DNA from: Clostridiales bacterium UBA4362
GTDB taxonomy: Bacteria; Bacillota; Clostridia; TANB77; CAG-508
Length of the DNA: 28,706 bases
Reading direction: 5' to 3'
Assembly (NCBI GenBank): GCA_002393975.1
Contig: DGSM01000038.1
Span: 1-28,706 of the forward strand
The notes beneath the pieces were generated by a model. That model was not told where the DNA came from. It saw only the letters and a list, made by a program, of their open reading frames with translations, and made no database searches. Position numbers and translations under genes: made by a program. Of this stretch, positions 14,459-22,162 are shown in pieces. The first letter of the stretch is position 1; each line of letters begins with the position of its first letter.

Positions 14459-16870
14459 TTATTTAATAACTATGTTATAAATTCTATTTGGAACATAGAT
14501 TTCTTTAACTATATTTTTGTCCTCTATTAATTTTTGTACTTTTTCATTTTCATGAACGATTTTCTTAATCTCTTCTTGAGATAAATCCTTTGCAACATCT
14601 ATTGTAGCTCTTAGTTTTCCATTTATTTGAATTGGAAGATTAATCATATCATCAATAGTTAACTTCTCATCAAATGTAGGCCATGGAGCATATGCTAAAG
14701 GTTCTCCTAATTTTGAATTTTCATTTATTTCTTCTGAAATATGAGGAGCAAATGGATTTAATAAAATCATAAAGTCTCTAAATTCTTTTCTAGTAATCTT
14801 TTTATCTTTTACAAATTCATTTACCATTTCCATAAATGTAGATACACAAGTATTGAATTTCATTTCTTCAATATCATTAGTAACTTTTTTGATTGCTTTA
14901 TTCATCATTTTTTCATGCTCTGGTGAATAATTATCATCATCTACTAACATATCTTGCATTTTCCAAATTCTATCTAAGAATTTTGAGCAGCCTCTAATTG
15001 ATTCTATAGACCATGGAGCTGTTTGATCGAATGGTCCCATAAACATTTCATAAACTCTTAAAGTATCTGCACCATATTCATTAACCATGTCATCAGGATT
15101 AATTACATTTCCTTTTGACTTGCTCATCTTCTCACCATTAGGTCCTAAAATCATTCCATGAGAAGTTCTCTTTGCATAAGGTTCTTTAGTTGGAACAACT
15201 CCTATATCATATAAGAATTTATGCCAAAATCTTGAATATAATAGGTGAAGTGTAGTATGTTCCATTCCTCCATTATACCAATCAACTTGATTCCAATATT
15301 TAAGAGCTTTCTTTGAAGCTAATTCTTTATTATTGTCTGGATCCATATATCTTAAATAATACCATGAAGAACCTGCCCATTGTGGCATTGTATCTGTTTC
15401 ACGAATAGCTTTTCCACCACATTTAGGACATGTGGTCTCGAACCATTCTGGATGTGATGCAAGTGGTGATTCACCTTCTTCTCCTGGCTCGAATTCTTTA
15501 ACTTCTGGTAGTGTTAAAGGTAATTCTTTTTCATCGATTGGTTGCCATCCACATTTTTCACAATGAACCATTGGAATTGGCTCTCCCCAATATCTTTGTC
15601 TTGAGAAAACCCAATCTCTTAATTTATAATTAACCTTTTTCTCTCCAATTTTTTCTTTTTCAAGCCATGCAATTATTTTTTCTATAGCTTCTTCTTTATT
15701 TAATCCATCTAAGAATTCTGAATTAATATGTATTCCATCACCAATATATGCTTCTTTTTCAATATCAAAATCAGGATCATCTGGTTTTAAAACAGGTATA
15801 ATGTCTAATTTAAACTTCTTTGCAAAAGCATAATCTCTTTCATCGTGAGCAGGAACTGCCATAATTGCTCCTGTTCCATAACTAGCCATTACATAATCTG
15901 AAATCCAAATTGGTATTTCTTTATTGTTTACTGGATTAATTGCTTTTAATCCTTTTAGTTCAACACCTGTTTTAGATTTATTAATTTCTGTTCTTTCGAA
16001 GTCAGATTTCTTAGCTGCTTCTTTTTGATATTTTTCAACTTCTTTAAAATTAGTGATTCTATCTTTATATTTTTCAACTAATTTATGTTCTGGAGCAATA
16101 ACCATATATGTTGCTCCAAAAAGTGTGTCTGGTCTAGTAGTAAATACTCTTAAAGAATCATCTGACTCTTTAATCTTGAATTCTACTTCAGCACCTTCAC
16201 TTCTACCTATCCAGTTTATTTGTTGTGCCTTTATTCTATCTAAAAAATCAACTTCATCTAAGTCATCTATAAGTCTTTGTGCATATTCTGTGATTTTAAG
16301 CATCCATTCTGATTTTTCTTTTTGGATAACTTCTCCACCACATCTTTCACATTTTCCATTAACAACTTCTTCATTTGATAATCCAACTTTACAACTTGTA
16401 CAATAATTAATTGTCATAGTTGTTTTATAAGCTAATCCTTTTTTGAATAATTGAATAAATATCCATTGTGTCCACTTATAATACTCTGGATCTGTAGTAT
16501 TTATACATCTTGACCAATCAAAAGAAAATCCAATAGATTTTAATTGACGGGTAAAATTATCAATGTTCTGCTGTGTAATAATTTTTGGATGTACGTGGTT
16601 TTTAATTGCAAAATTTTCTGCAGGTAATCCAAATGCATCAAAGCCAATTGGAAACAGAACATTATAACCTTGCATTCTTCTTTTTCTTGCTATTACGTCC
16701 ATTGCTGTATAACTTCTAGGATGGCCTACATGCAGACCTTGAGCTGAAGGATATGGAAATTCGATCAGTCCATACCATTTAGGCTTTTTCTCGCCTGTAA
16801 CCGCCTTAAAAGTTTGTTCATCATCCCATTTTTTTTGCCATTTTTTCTCAACTGCCTTAAAATTGTACAT
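14459..16870 (-). CDS. leuS: Leucyl-tRNA synthetase
   Basis: 803 aa from ATG 16870, which has AAAGGAG 7 nt upstream; the frame stays open to an upstream ATG at 17008, but that extension contains the probable -10 box and has no SD. Class I signatures: HVGH at 47-50 (PYPSAQGLHVGH) and KMSKS at 581-585. The editing (CP1) domain is complete: TTRPDTLFGATYMVIAPEH and GTGAIMAVPAHDERD. Zinc-ribbon pairs occur at CTSCK...CERCG and CEKCG/CPKCG. It charges tRNA-Leu and hydrolyses mischarged products. It is the first gene of the operon leuS - GT-C protein - rluD - rluB. No T-box is seen in the 130-nt leader. Confidence 0.98.
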   Translation of the reverse strand: MYNFKAVEKKWQKKWDDEQTFKAVTGEKKPKWYGLIEFPYPSAQGLHVGHPRSYTAMDVIARKRRMQGYNVLFPIGFDAFGLPAENFAIKNHVHPKIITQQNIDNFTRQLKSIGFSFDWSRCINTTDPEYYKWTQWIFIQLFKKGLAYKTTMTINYCTSCKVGLSNEEVVNGKCERCGGEVIQKEKSEWMLKITEYAQRLIDDLDEVDFLDRIKAQQINWIGRSEGAEVEFKIKESDDSLRVFTTRPDTLFGATYMVIAPEHKLVEKYKDRITNFKEVEKYQKEAAKKSDFERTEINKSKTGVELKGLKAINPVNNKEIPIWISDYVMASYGTGAIMAVPAHDERDYAFAKKFKLDIIPVLKPDDPDFDIEKEAYIGDGIHINSEFLDGLNKEEAIEKIIAWLEKEKIGEKKVNYKLRDWVFSRQRYWGEPIPMVHCEKCGWQPIDEKELPLTLPEVKEFEPGEEGESPLASHPEWFETTCPKCGGKAIRETDTMPQWAGSSWYYLRYMDPDNNKELASKKALKYWNQVDWYNGGMEHTTLHLLYSRFWHKFLYDIGVVPTKEPYAKRTSHGMILGPNGEKMSKSKGNVINPDDMVNEYGADTLRVYEMFMGPFDQTAPWSIESIRGCSKFLDRIWKMQDMLVDDDNYSPEHEKMMNKAIKKVTNDIEEMKFNTCVSTFMEMVNEFVKDKKITRKEFRDFMILLNPFAPHISEEINENSKLGEPLAYAPWPTFDEKLTIDDMINLPIQINGKLRATIDVAKDLSQEEIKKIVHENEKVQKLIEDKNIVKEIYVPNRIYNIVIK

Positions 16871-16966
16871 TGATTGGTCTCCTTTCTTTTTTATGTTTAC
16901 TAAATGTTTTTTTGAAAAAACCTTGTAGTAATATTTTTTAAAAATTTTTTCAAAAAAGATAGCCAT

Positions 16967-16972
16967 ATTATA
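16967..16972 (-). promoter_or_regulatory. Probable -10 box of the leuS operon
   Basis: An exact minus-strand TATAAT, about 100 nt before ATG 16870. No good -35 box is found at 16-18 nt, so this is tentative. The leader that would follow is AT-rich with T7/A7 runs that could form weak hairpins. Confidence 0.45.
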
Positions 16973-17064
16973 CAACAAAGTGCTTGAAAAATCTATGTTT
17001 TTTGACACATTTATATAATTTACTTTTATTTAAAAAAAGGGTTACTTTTTTTATTTCATTAGTA

Positions 17065-17093
17065 TATAATTACAATGAATATATTTTAGGGAG
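17065..17093 (+). promoter_or_regulatory. -10 box and SD of the metallopeptidase-like gene
   Basis: TATAAT at 17065-17070, with only a poor -35 (TTACTT, 17 nt upstream), is followed by AGGGAG at 17088-17093, 7 nt before ATG 17101. The 5' leader would be very short. This region is divergent with the leuS promoter. Confidence 0.5.
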
Positions 17094-17100
17094 ATTATAA

Positions 17101-18213
17101 ATGAATTCAGCAAATGTCGAATTAGAGAAAAATGGAATTAAGGTTGTATGCCCTGTAAGTGCTTATAATGTTAGCCAAATTGCAAGTTATGTAGCTAATC
17201 ACTTATACGCTAGATTTCCAACATTAAAAATTAGTTATAATATTCTTTATAATGAAATAAGTCATATACCTATGTATATAGCTCAAATGCCTGTTGGAAT
17301 GGCTGATGCATGCTATTTTTATAAGAATTCTTCAATCTATTTCAGAGCAGGACTTAAATTTGATACTGTTGAAAGACTAGCTTTTCACGAGTGTATACAT
17401 CATTTCCAAGAAGTTAAAGATAATAAAGGCGTTCTTAGAAAATTAGGACTATGTACATATGCTAAAGGAAGAGCTTTTGGAAATTCAATGAATGAAGCTG
17501 CAGTTCAATTTATGACATCATATGGAACTTTCGAAAAACGTGATGTAGTTAAATATTATGATGTAACTTTCCCTACAGATAGTCCTTCATATTATCCAAT
17601 GTTAGTTAACTTAATTAAACAAATTAGTTATTTAACAGGTTATGCTACATTATTTGAAAGTACTGTTTATGCAAATGATGCATTCTTTAATAAATTCAAG
17701 GATGAATTTGGTGTTAAACAAGCTTATAAAATTCAAGAAGGTTTTGATACATTATTAGAATTAGAAGAAAAAATTATTAGAATTAATAATAAAATGCAAA
17801 CTAAAGACCTATCAGCTAAAAAGTTAAAGAAATATACTGATACAGTTAATAGTTTAAAATTAGAATTAAAGAAAACATTCTTTAATACTCAAAACTTAAT
17901 TATTACATCTTACTTCGATACAAGAACACATCAAATTCGTACAGTTGAGCAAATTAATGAATATCGTAAATGCTTATATAATTATTCTAACTTAATTGGA
18001 ACTAGCCATAATTATTCATTCTTTAATGATTACTATATTGCTAAGATGTCACAATTAGATAAGATTTATGAAAAACTAACAAATCCATCTACTGCTCTTA
18101 GTATTAGATCTGAAGATGCAGTTTCTAAATCTAAATTCAGAAGATTTGTTAATGCTATTAAGAAATTATTTGGTCTTAACAGACAAAGCGAATATTTTAC
18201 AAACGAAAATTAA
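17101..18213 (+). CDS. Putative HExxH zinc metallopeptidase-like protein
   Basis: 370 aa. The motif LAFHECIHHFQE puts H96-E97-x-x-H100 in an active-site helix, and NSMNEAAVQ (E132) about 30 residues later could be the third zinc ligand, the gluzincin arrangement (HExxH ... NExxxxE/Q). The sequence before it, from residue 60, looks like beta strands leading into the helix. No signal peptide or membrane segment, so it is probably cytosolic, which is unusual for such an enzyme. The C-terminal half (about 215-330) is helical with a Lys-rich coiled-coil-like part. The tail is Ser/Arg-rich. Family not recognised; loss of peptidase activity cannot be excluded. Monocistronic, with own terminator. Confidence 0.7.
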   Translation: MNSANVELEKNGIKVVCPVSAYNVSQIASYVANHLYARFPTLKISYNILYNEISHIPMYIAQMPVGMADACYFYKNSSIYFRAGLKFDTVERLAFHECIHHFQEVKDNKGVLRKLGLCTYAKGRAFGNSMNEAAVQFMTSYGTFEKRDVVKYYDVTFPTDSPSYYPMLVNLIKQISYLTGYATLFESTVYANDAFFNKFKDEFGVKQAYKIQEGFDTLLELEEKIIRINNKMQTKDLSAKKLKKYTDTVNSLKLELKKTFFNTQNLIITSYFDTRTHQIRTVEQINEYRKCLYNYSNLIGTSHNYSFFNDYYIAKMSQLDKIYEKLTNPSTALSIRSEDAVSKSKFRRFVNAIKKLFGLNRQSEYFTNEN

Positions 18214-18247
18214 TATAAATAACAATTAATAACAATAATAAAATAAA

Positions 18248-18275
18248 AGAGCTTTCAAACCGAAAGCTCTTTTTG
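18248..18275 (+). terminator. Terminator of the metallopeptidase-like gene
   Basis: 9-bp perfect stem AGAGCTTTC / GAAAGCTCT with a 5-nt loop, followed by TTTT G, starting about 35 nt after the stop codon. Confidence 0.9.
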
Positions 18276-18400
18276 TGGGATTATATAATCATCGTATATA
18301 TATGTGGGGCTATATATACTTGTAGATTATCTTATTATTTAATTAATAAAAAATATTTAATAATAATATTCTAATTTTATTCTAAAACTTTTTAAGTTTA

Positions 18401-19546
18401 TTATTCATCTCTAGATTTTTCATCTTCTAAAACTTCTTCCATATTTCTTTCTACGAAATCTGGATCTTCTTCATAAACATGTTTTACAAATCCGTGTACT
18501 AAATCTTTTTTCCTTCCTTCAAGTCCATATGATCTATATTCATAATATGTTCCTTTTCCATCATATTCGCCTCTATTTCTTCTAATAGCAACTCTATCCA
18601 TTCTCCTGAATATATCTTCAATATCTGCTTCCTCTAAGCCTAATTCTGCTATAGTATCATTAAATGCTTTCTCTATTATATCTTTTTCATCTATGCTAGG
18701 AAGTTTACCTCTAAATTCTCTTGCCATCTTATTTATAGAATCTATTGCTCTAGACATATAATCTGTTGCTATTAGATATATTTGGATATTTTTTCTTTGT
18801 TCTGGAGTAAATGATTCAAATATTTCCATTTCTTTTCTATACTTTTCTTCTAAAGCTAATTCTTCTTCTATAGACTTTAATTCATCTTTTATTTTTGCAA
18901 TTTGAAGACGTCTATCAGGCTTACCAAATGGTAAATATTTTAAAAGACTTTGTTGTCTACTTAACTCTTTTTCTTTTAATTCTTTTTGAACTCTTAATTC
19001 ATCACATTTCTTTTTTTGCTCTTCATATTTTTCTTTAAAATCTGGATTATTTAATTTATCTGTTGTTAATTCTAATCCATTAAAAGTTGCTCTCGTTGAA
19101 ATGTAGGTATATCTATCACATGTACTTTCTTTTGAAACAATACTAAAGTTGTCTAAAGAATATCCTTTAGAGTCAATTCCTTTAACTTCAATTCCTGAAT
19201 CTGTAAGCTTTTTTTCTATTTGAGATCTTCCTTCTTGATAATTATCAACCATCGTTGCAATGTCTTGTGCACTTTCTCTATAGTCTTTTTGTCTTTCTTC
19301 TCTAGCTCTTTCGGCATTTTCTTTTAAAGCTTTAAAAAATTGAGCAAGCTTTTCATCTCCTTCAAGTTCATACATTAGACAATCAAGATAAGGTATTGTT
19401 TCACCATAACTTGAGTATCCTTTACTCGAATTATTTTCTCTTTCCTTTTTTCTTCTTTCCTCTTGTCTTCTTCTAGCTGCATTTCTAGATCTTCTCCTTT
19501 GTTCTTGTGCAGCAGCTGCTGCAGCTAAAAATAATAAGTAACTCAT
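18401..19546 (-). CDS. Uncharacterised coiled-coil protein with Ala/Arg-rich N-terminus
   Basis: 381 aa, not recognised. It begins with a short hydrophobic, alanine-rich stretch (MSYLLFLAAAAAA), immediately followed by an Arg/Glu-rich helix (QEQRRRSRNAARRRQEERRK). That could be a short membrane-associated or nucleic-acid-binding tail, not a normal signal peptide. A long charged region (about 170-250, KEKELSRQQ...EELALEEKYRKE) is a likely coiled coil. The C-terminal third is acidic. AAGGAG lies 8 nt before ATG. Upstream are a strong promoter, an operator-like palindrome and a structured leader ending in an intrinsic terminator, so expression is probably controlled twice. No paralogue or domain is evident nearby. 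Confidence 0.75.
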   Translation of the reverse strand: MSYLLFLAAAAAAQEQRRRSRNAARRRQEERRKKERENNSSKGYSSYGETIPYLDCLMYELEGDEKLAQFFKALKENAERAREERQKDYRESAQDIATMVDNYQEGRSQIEKKLTDSGIEVKGIDSKGYSLDNFSIVSKESTCDRYTYISTRATFNGLELTTDKLNNPDFKEKYEEQKKKCDELRVQKELKEKELSRQQSLLKYLPFGKPDRRLQIAKIKDELKSIEEELALEEKYRKEMEIFESFTPEQRKNIQIYLIATDYMSRAIDSINKMAREFRGKLPSIDEKDIIEKAFNDTIAELGLEEADIEDIFRRMDRVAIRRNRGEYDGKGTYYEYRSYGLEGRKKDLVHGFVKHVYEEDPDFVERNMEEVLEDEKSRDE

Positions 19547-19562
19547 AATAAATTCTCCTTTT

Positions 19563-19601
19563 CATCAAAAAAACTATATATAGCTAGCTATATATAGTTT
19601 T
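19563..19601 (-). terminator. Intrinsic terminator within the leader of the 381-aa gene
   Basis: A 32-bp perfect palindrome (19570-19601, half-site AAAACTATATATAGCT) is followed on the minus strand by TTTTTTT, just before the SD of the 381-aa gene. Its arms are complementary to the hairpin at 19631-19655, so the two can compete. Confidence 0.85.
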
Positions 19602-19739
19602 AGAATTTATTATTTACTGTGAGAACATCATTATATATAGCTTATCTATATATAATAAGTCTCATCTTTTAAAACAAATCCAGGGTTTCCCGATTGTTGA
19701 ATCTGTTCCTAAATTATAGGTGATTACTCCCTCATTACA
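19570..19739 (-). ncRNA. Structured leader RNA, candidate riboswitch/attenuator
   Basis: From the promoter at 19746-19774 a transcript of about 170 nt would run to the terminator at 19570-19601. It contains CCTA-loop-TAGG, a stem CAGATTC/GGATTTG enclosing GGGAAACCC, and a large hairpin with arms TTATATATAG / CTATATATAA (19631-19655) closed by TGAGA/TCTCA. The latter's 3' arm can pair with the terminator's 5' arm, the standard attenuator logic. The opening GAGGGAGTA recalls the yybP-ykoY riboswitch start, but the rest does not match a class I can recall. It could also be a stand-alone small RNA. Confidence 0.6.
19631..19655 (-). other. Hairpin preceding the leader terminator (possible antiterminator arm)
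   Basis: TTATATATAG and CTATATATAA are perfect 10-bp arms with a 5-nt loop. The TATATATA/CTATATATA blocks repeat in the terminator palindrome at 19570-19601, allowing exclusive alternative pairings. Confidence 0.65.
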
Positions 19740-19745
19740 ATTATT

Positions 19746-19774
19746 AGTATAACATAACTTTTACGTTATGTCAA
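19746..19774 (-). promoter_or_regulatory. Strong promoter of the leader/381-aa transcript with overlapping operator palindrome
   Basis: Minus-strand TTGACA (19774-19769), 17-nt spacer, TATACT (19751-19746) with extended -10 TG. The spacer is almost entirely a palindrome, ACATAAC-6 nt-GTTATGT (19771-19752), which reaches into the -35 box. This is a typical site for a dimeric repressor; which one is unknown. Confidence 0.85.
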
Positions 19775-19815
19775 CCTTTTTTTTATTAATTAGTCTACAT
19801 TCGTAATTATTTTCT

Positions 19816-20310
19816 TCATTTTTTTATTATACGGATTTCATAATGAGATGTTGAGCCATCAGATACCATCCAATTTGACTCTACTTTCATTTTTTCCTTA
19901 TATTTAATAGTATATATACTCTCTTCTTCATTATTTCCAGAGTGTGAAGTATTATTTTTTATTTTAATTTTAGCTTCATCTTCTCCTAGTTCTACTATTT
20001 CAAGTATACGAGAAAGCGGTATAACAGAATTCTCTACATCATAATTTAATAACCATTCTCCAGCAGGAGGAGAGTAGAAAACATCATTATTTGATATATT
20101 GTATCTTTTTTTACTTGTTGTGTTATATGGAAAAATTGGCCCTCTTATACTAGAACGACTAGTTTTAGTTTTCAATTCAAGTTGATATCCTGTATAAGCT
20201 CCTTCCCCTTTTGAAAAGTTAATAGTTTTTATAAAGTATACAATTAATAAAAATATTATAAGTACTAATAATAGCATTATAATTATTTTTTTTAGTATCT
20301 TATTTTTCAT
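19816..20310 (-). CDS. Small membrane-anchored extracytoplasmic protein, unknown
   Basis: 164 aa. A basic start (MKNKILKKI) and a single long hydrophobic segment (about 9-27) indicate an N-terminal anchor with the rest outside the cell. The external part is rich in Ser/Thr/Asn and beta strands and lacks Cys or known motifs. GAGGAA precedes ATG 20310 by about 9 nt. It lies 67 nt after hydA, with a hairpin in between, so it may be read through from the hydrogenase operon at reduced level or transcribed separately. No obvious functional link to the hydrogenase. Confidence 0.65.
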   Translation of the reverse strand: MKNKILKKIIIMLLLVLIIFLLIVYFIKTINFSKGEGAYTGYQLELKTKTSRSSIRGPIFPYNTTSKKRYNISNNDVFYSPPAGEWLLNYDVENSVIPLSRILEIVELGEDEAKIKIKNNTSHSGNNEEESIYTIKYKEKMKVESNWMVSDGSTSHYEIRIIKK

Positions 20311-20337
20311 TTTCTTTTTCCTCTATCTTAATAGAAA

Positions 20338-20368
20338 GACTAGCTATTAATTCGATTTCTAGCTAGTC
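20338..20368 (-). terminator. Hairpin after hydA, possible weak terminator
   Basis: 9-bp perfect arms GACTAGCTA / TAGCTAGTC with a 13-nt loop, followed on the minus strand by TTTCTATT, a short weak T-run. It may end, attenuate or process the hyd transcript ahead of the 164-aa gene. Confidence 0.5.
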
Positions 20369-20377
20369 CTTCTAATA

Positions 20378-22135
20378 TTAGAATCTATATTTTTGTTTAG
20401 GTGAATAATGTGTATGTAAGTATTTATGAGCTAAGCTGCTTCCATATTGTCCGAAAAATTCTTCATAAATCTTATTTACTTGTGGATTTTGATGAGATTT
20501 TCTAATAGTACTCTTTTCATCAATATCATATATTGCATCTGCTCTTAATTTTCTAACATCAACAGTAGCTCTAGTTTTACTATTCTTAATAGGTTGTCCA
20601 CCACCCATGATGCAACCGCCAGGACAAGTCATAACTTCTATGAAATCATAATTTGATTTACCTTCATGAACTTCATCCATAACTTTTCTTACATTTTTAA
20701 TTCCAGATACAACGCATATTCTTATTTCTTTGCCATTTACTGTAACAGTAGTCTCTTTAATTCCTTTTTCGCCACGTACTGCCTCATAGTTTATTTCTTG
20801 AATATCTCTTCCTTCAACTAAATCAGCTGCGGTACGAAGAGCTGCTTCCATAACTCCACCAGTAGCTCCAAATATAGCTGCTGCTCCAGTAGCTTCTCCC
20901 ATTGGATCTTCAAATTCACTATCTTCTAAATTAGCAAAGTCAATATCATTTTGTTTAATCATACGTGCTAGTTCTCTAGTAGAAATTACATAATCTACAT
21001 CTCTAAGACCATTTTCGTTTTCCATTTCTTCACGAGTTGCTTCATACTTCTTAGCAACACATGGCATTACAGAAACTGTAACTATCTTATTTGGATCTAT
21101 TCCTGCTTTATTAGCATAGTATGATTTTAATATTGCTCCAAACATTTGATGTGGAGATTTACAAGAAGATAAATGTCCTAAATCATCAGGATAATTTAGT
21201 TCTGCAAATCTTATCCATGAAGGACAACATGATGTAATCATTGGAAGAACTCCACCATTTGTAAGTCTATCTACAAATTCAGTTGCTTCTTCAACTATTG
21301 TAAAGTCAGCTCCAGTATTTGTATCAAATACTTTATCAAATCCTAATCTCTTAAGAGCTGTAACCATCTTTCCTTTTGCATTTGTTCCAATAGGCATTCC
21401 AAATTCTTCACCAATTGCAACTCTTACTGCAGGAGCTGTTTGTACTATTACATATTTTTCTGGATCATGAATTGCTTCCCAAACTTTTTCACTATCATCT
21501 TTTTCATGAAGTGCTCCAGTTGGACAAGATTCAATACATTGACCACAAAGAATACAATCAACATCATTTAAGCTCTTATCACAAGCTGTTCCAATACAAG
21601 ATTCATATCCTCTATTAATTGTTTCAATTGCACATATGTTTTGAACATTTTTACATGTAGCTGTGCAACGTCTACATAGTATACATTTTCCATTATCTCT
21701 TACAATAGATGGAGATAAGTCATCTGTATCGGTTCTACTTCTTTCACCTTTAAATCTAATATCATGAATATTAAACTTCTCACAAAGCTTTTGTAATTCG
21801 CAACTTCCGTTTCTTCTACAAGTTAAACAATCTTTATCATGGTTTGAAAGAAGAAGTTCTAAAACAGTTCTTCTTGTTTTCATTACCTTATCAGTATGAG
21901 TATGTACTACCATTCCTTCTGCAACTTTTGTTATACAAGAAGTTGGTAATCCTCTCATTCCCTCAATTTCAACTAAGCACATTCTACATGCACCAATTTC
22001 GTTTATTTCTTTTAGATAGCATAAAGTTGGAATTTCAATATTTGCTTTTCTCGCTGCTTCCAAAACTGTATAACTTTCTGGAACAGAGACTTGAATACCA
22101 TCTATGGTTAAGTTAACTAATTTTTCTTCACTCAT
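20378..22135 (-). CDS. hydA: [FeFe] hydrogenase catalytic subunit (HydA/HndD type)
   Basis: 585 aa. Domains in order: ferredoxin-like [2Fe-2S] (C39, C50, C53, C67); His-Cys [4Fe-4S] site (H99, C103, C106, C112); two-cluster ferredoxin domain (C151/154/157/161 and C194/197/200/204); then the H-cluster domain with all three signatures, TSCCPSW (301-307), MPCVAKKYE (358-365 region) and EVMTCPGGCIMGGGQP (500-515). C303 is the proton-transfer Cys, C304, C359, C504 and C508 the ligands. This is the A3-type layout found in trimeric NAD-linked, usually electron-bifurcating hydrogenases; H2 is made from NADH plus reduced ferredoxin (or the reverse). Last hyd gene, 27 nt after hydB. The hydEFG maturases needed to build the H-cluster are not in this window. 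Confidence 0.97.
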   Translation of the reverse strand: MSEEKLVNLTIDGIQVSVPESYTVLEAARKANIEIPTLCYLKEINEIGACRMCLVEIEGMRGLPTSCITKVAEGMVVHTHTDKVMKTRRTVLELLLSNHDKDCLTCRRNGSCELQKLCEKFNIHDIRFKGERSRTDTDDLSPSIVRDNGKCILCRRCTATCKNVQNICAIETINRGYESCIGTACDKSLNDVDCILCGQCIESCPTGALHEKDDSEKVWEAIHDPEKYVIVQTAPAVRVAIGEEFGMPIGTNAKGKMVTALKRLGFDKVFDTNTGADFTIVEEATEFVDRLTNGGVLPMITSCCPSWIRFAELNYPDDLGHLSSCKSPHQMFGAILKSYYANKAGIDPNKIVTVSVMPCVAKKYEATREEMENENGLRDVDYVISTRELARMIKQNDIDFANLEDSEFEDPMGEATGAAAIFGATGGVMEAALRTAADLVEGRDIQEINYEAVRGEKGIKETTVTVNGKEIRICVVSGIKNVRKVMDEVHEGKSNYDFIEVMTCPGGCIMGGGQPIKNSKTRATVDVRKLRADAIYDIDEKSTIRKSHQNPQVNKIYEEFFGQYGSSLAHKYLHTHYSPKQKYRF

Positions 22136-22162
22136 TTTCTTATTCCTTTCAGAATTTTATCC

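Noticed and set aside
16871..17008. 46-residue N-terminal extension of LeuRS
   Set aside because: Not part of the LeuRS fold, no SD, contains the TATAAT box; ATG 16870 with AAAGGAG is the standard start.
19570..19655. CRISPR-like short repeats in the TATATATA blocks
   Set aside because: Only two hairpins, no regular spacers and no cas genes; explained by attenuator pairing.
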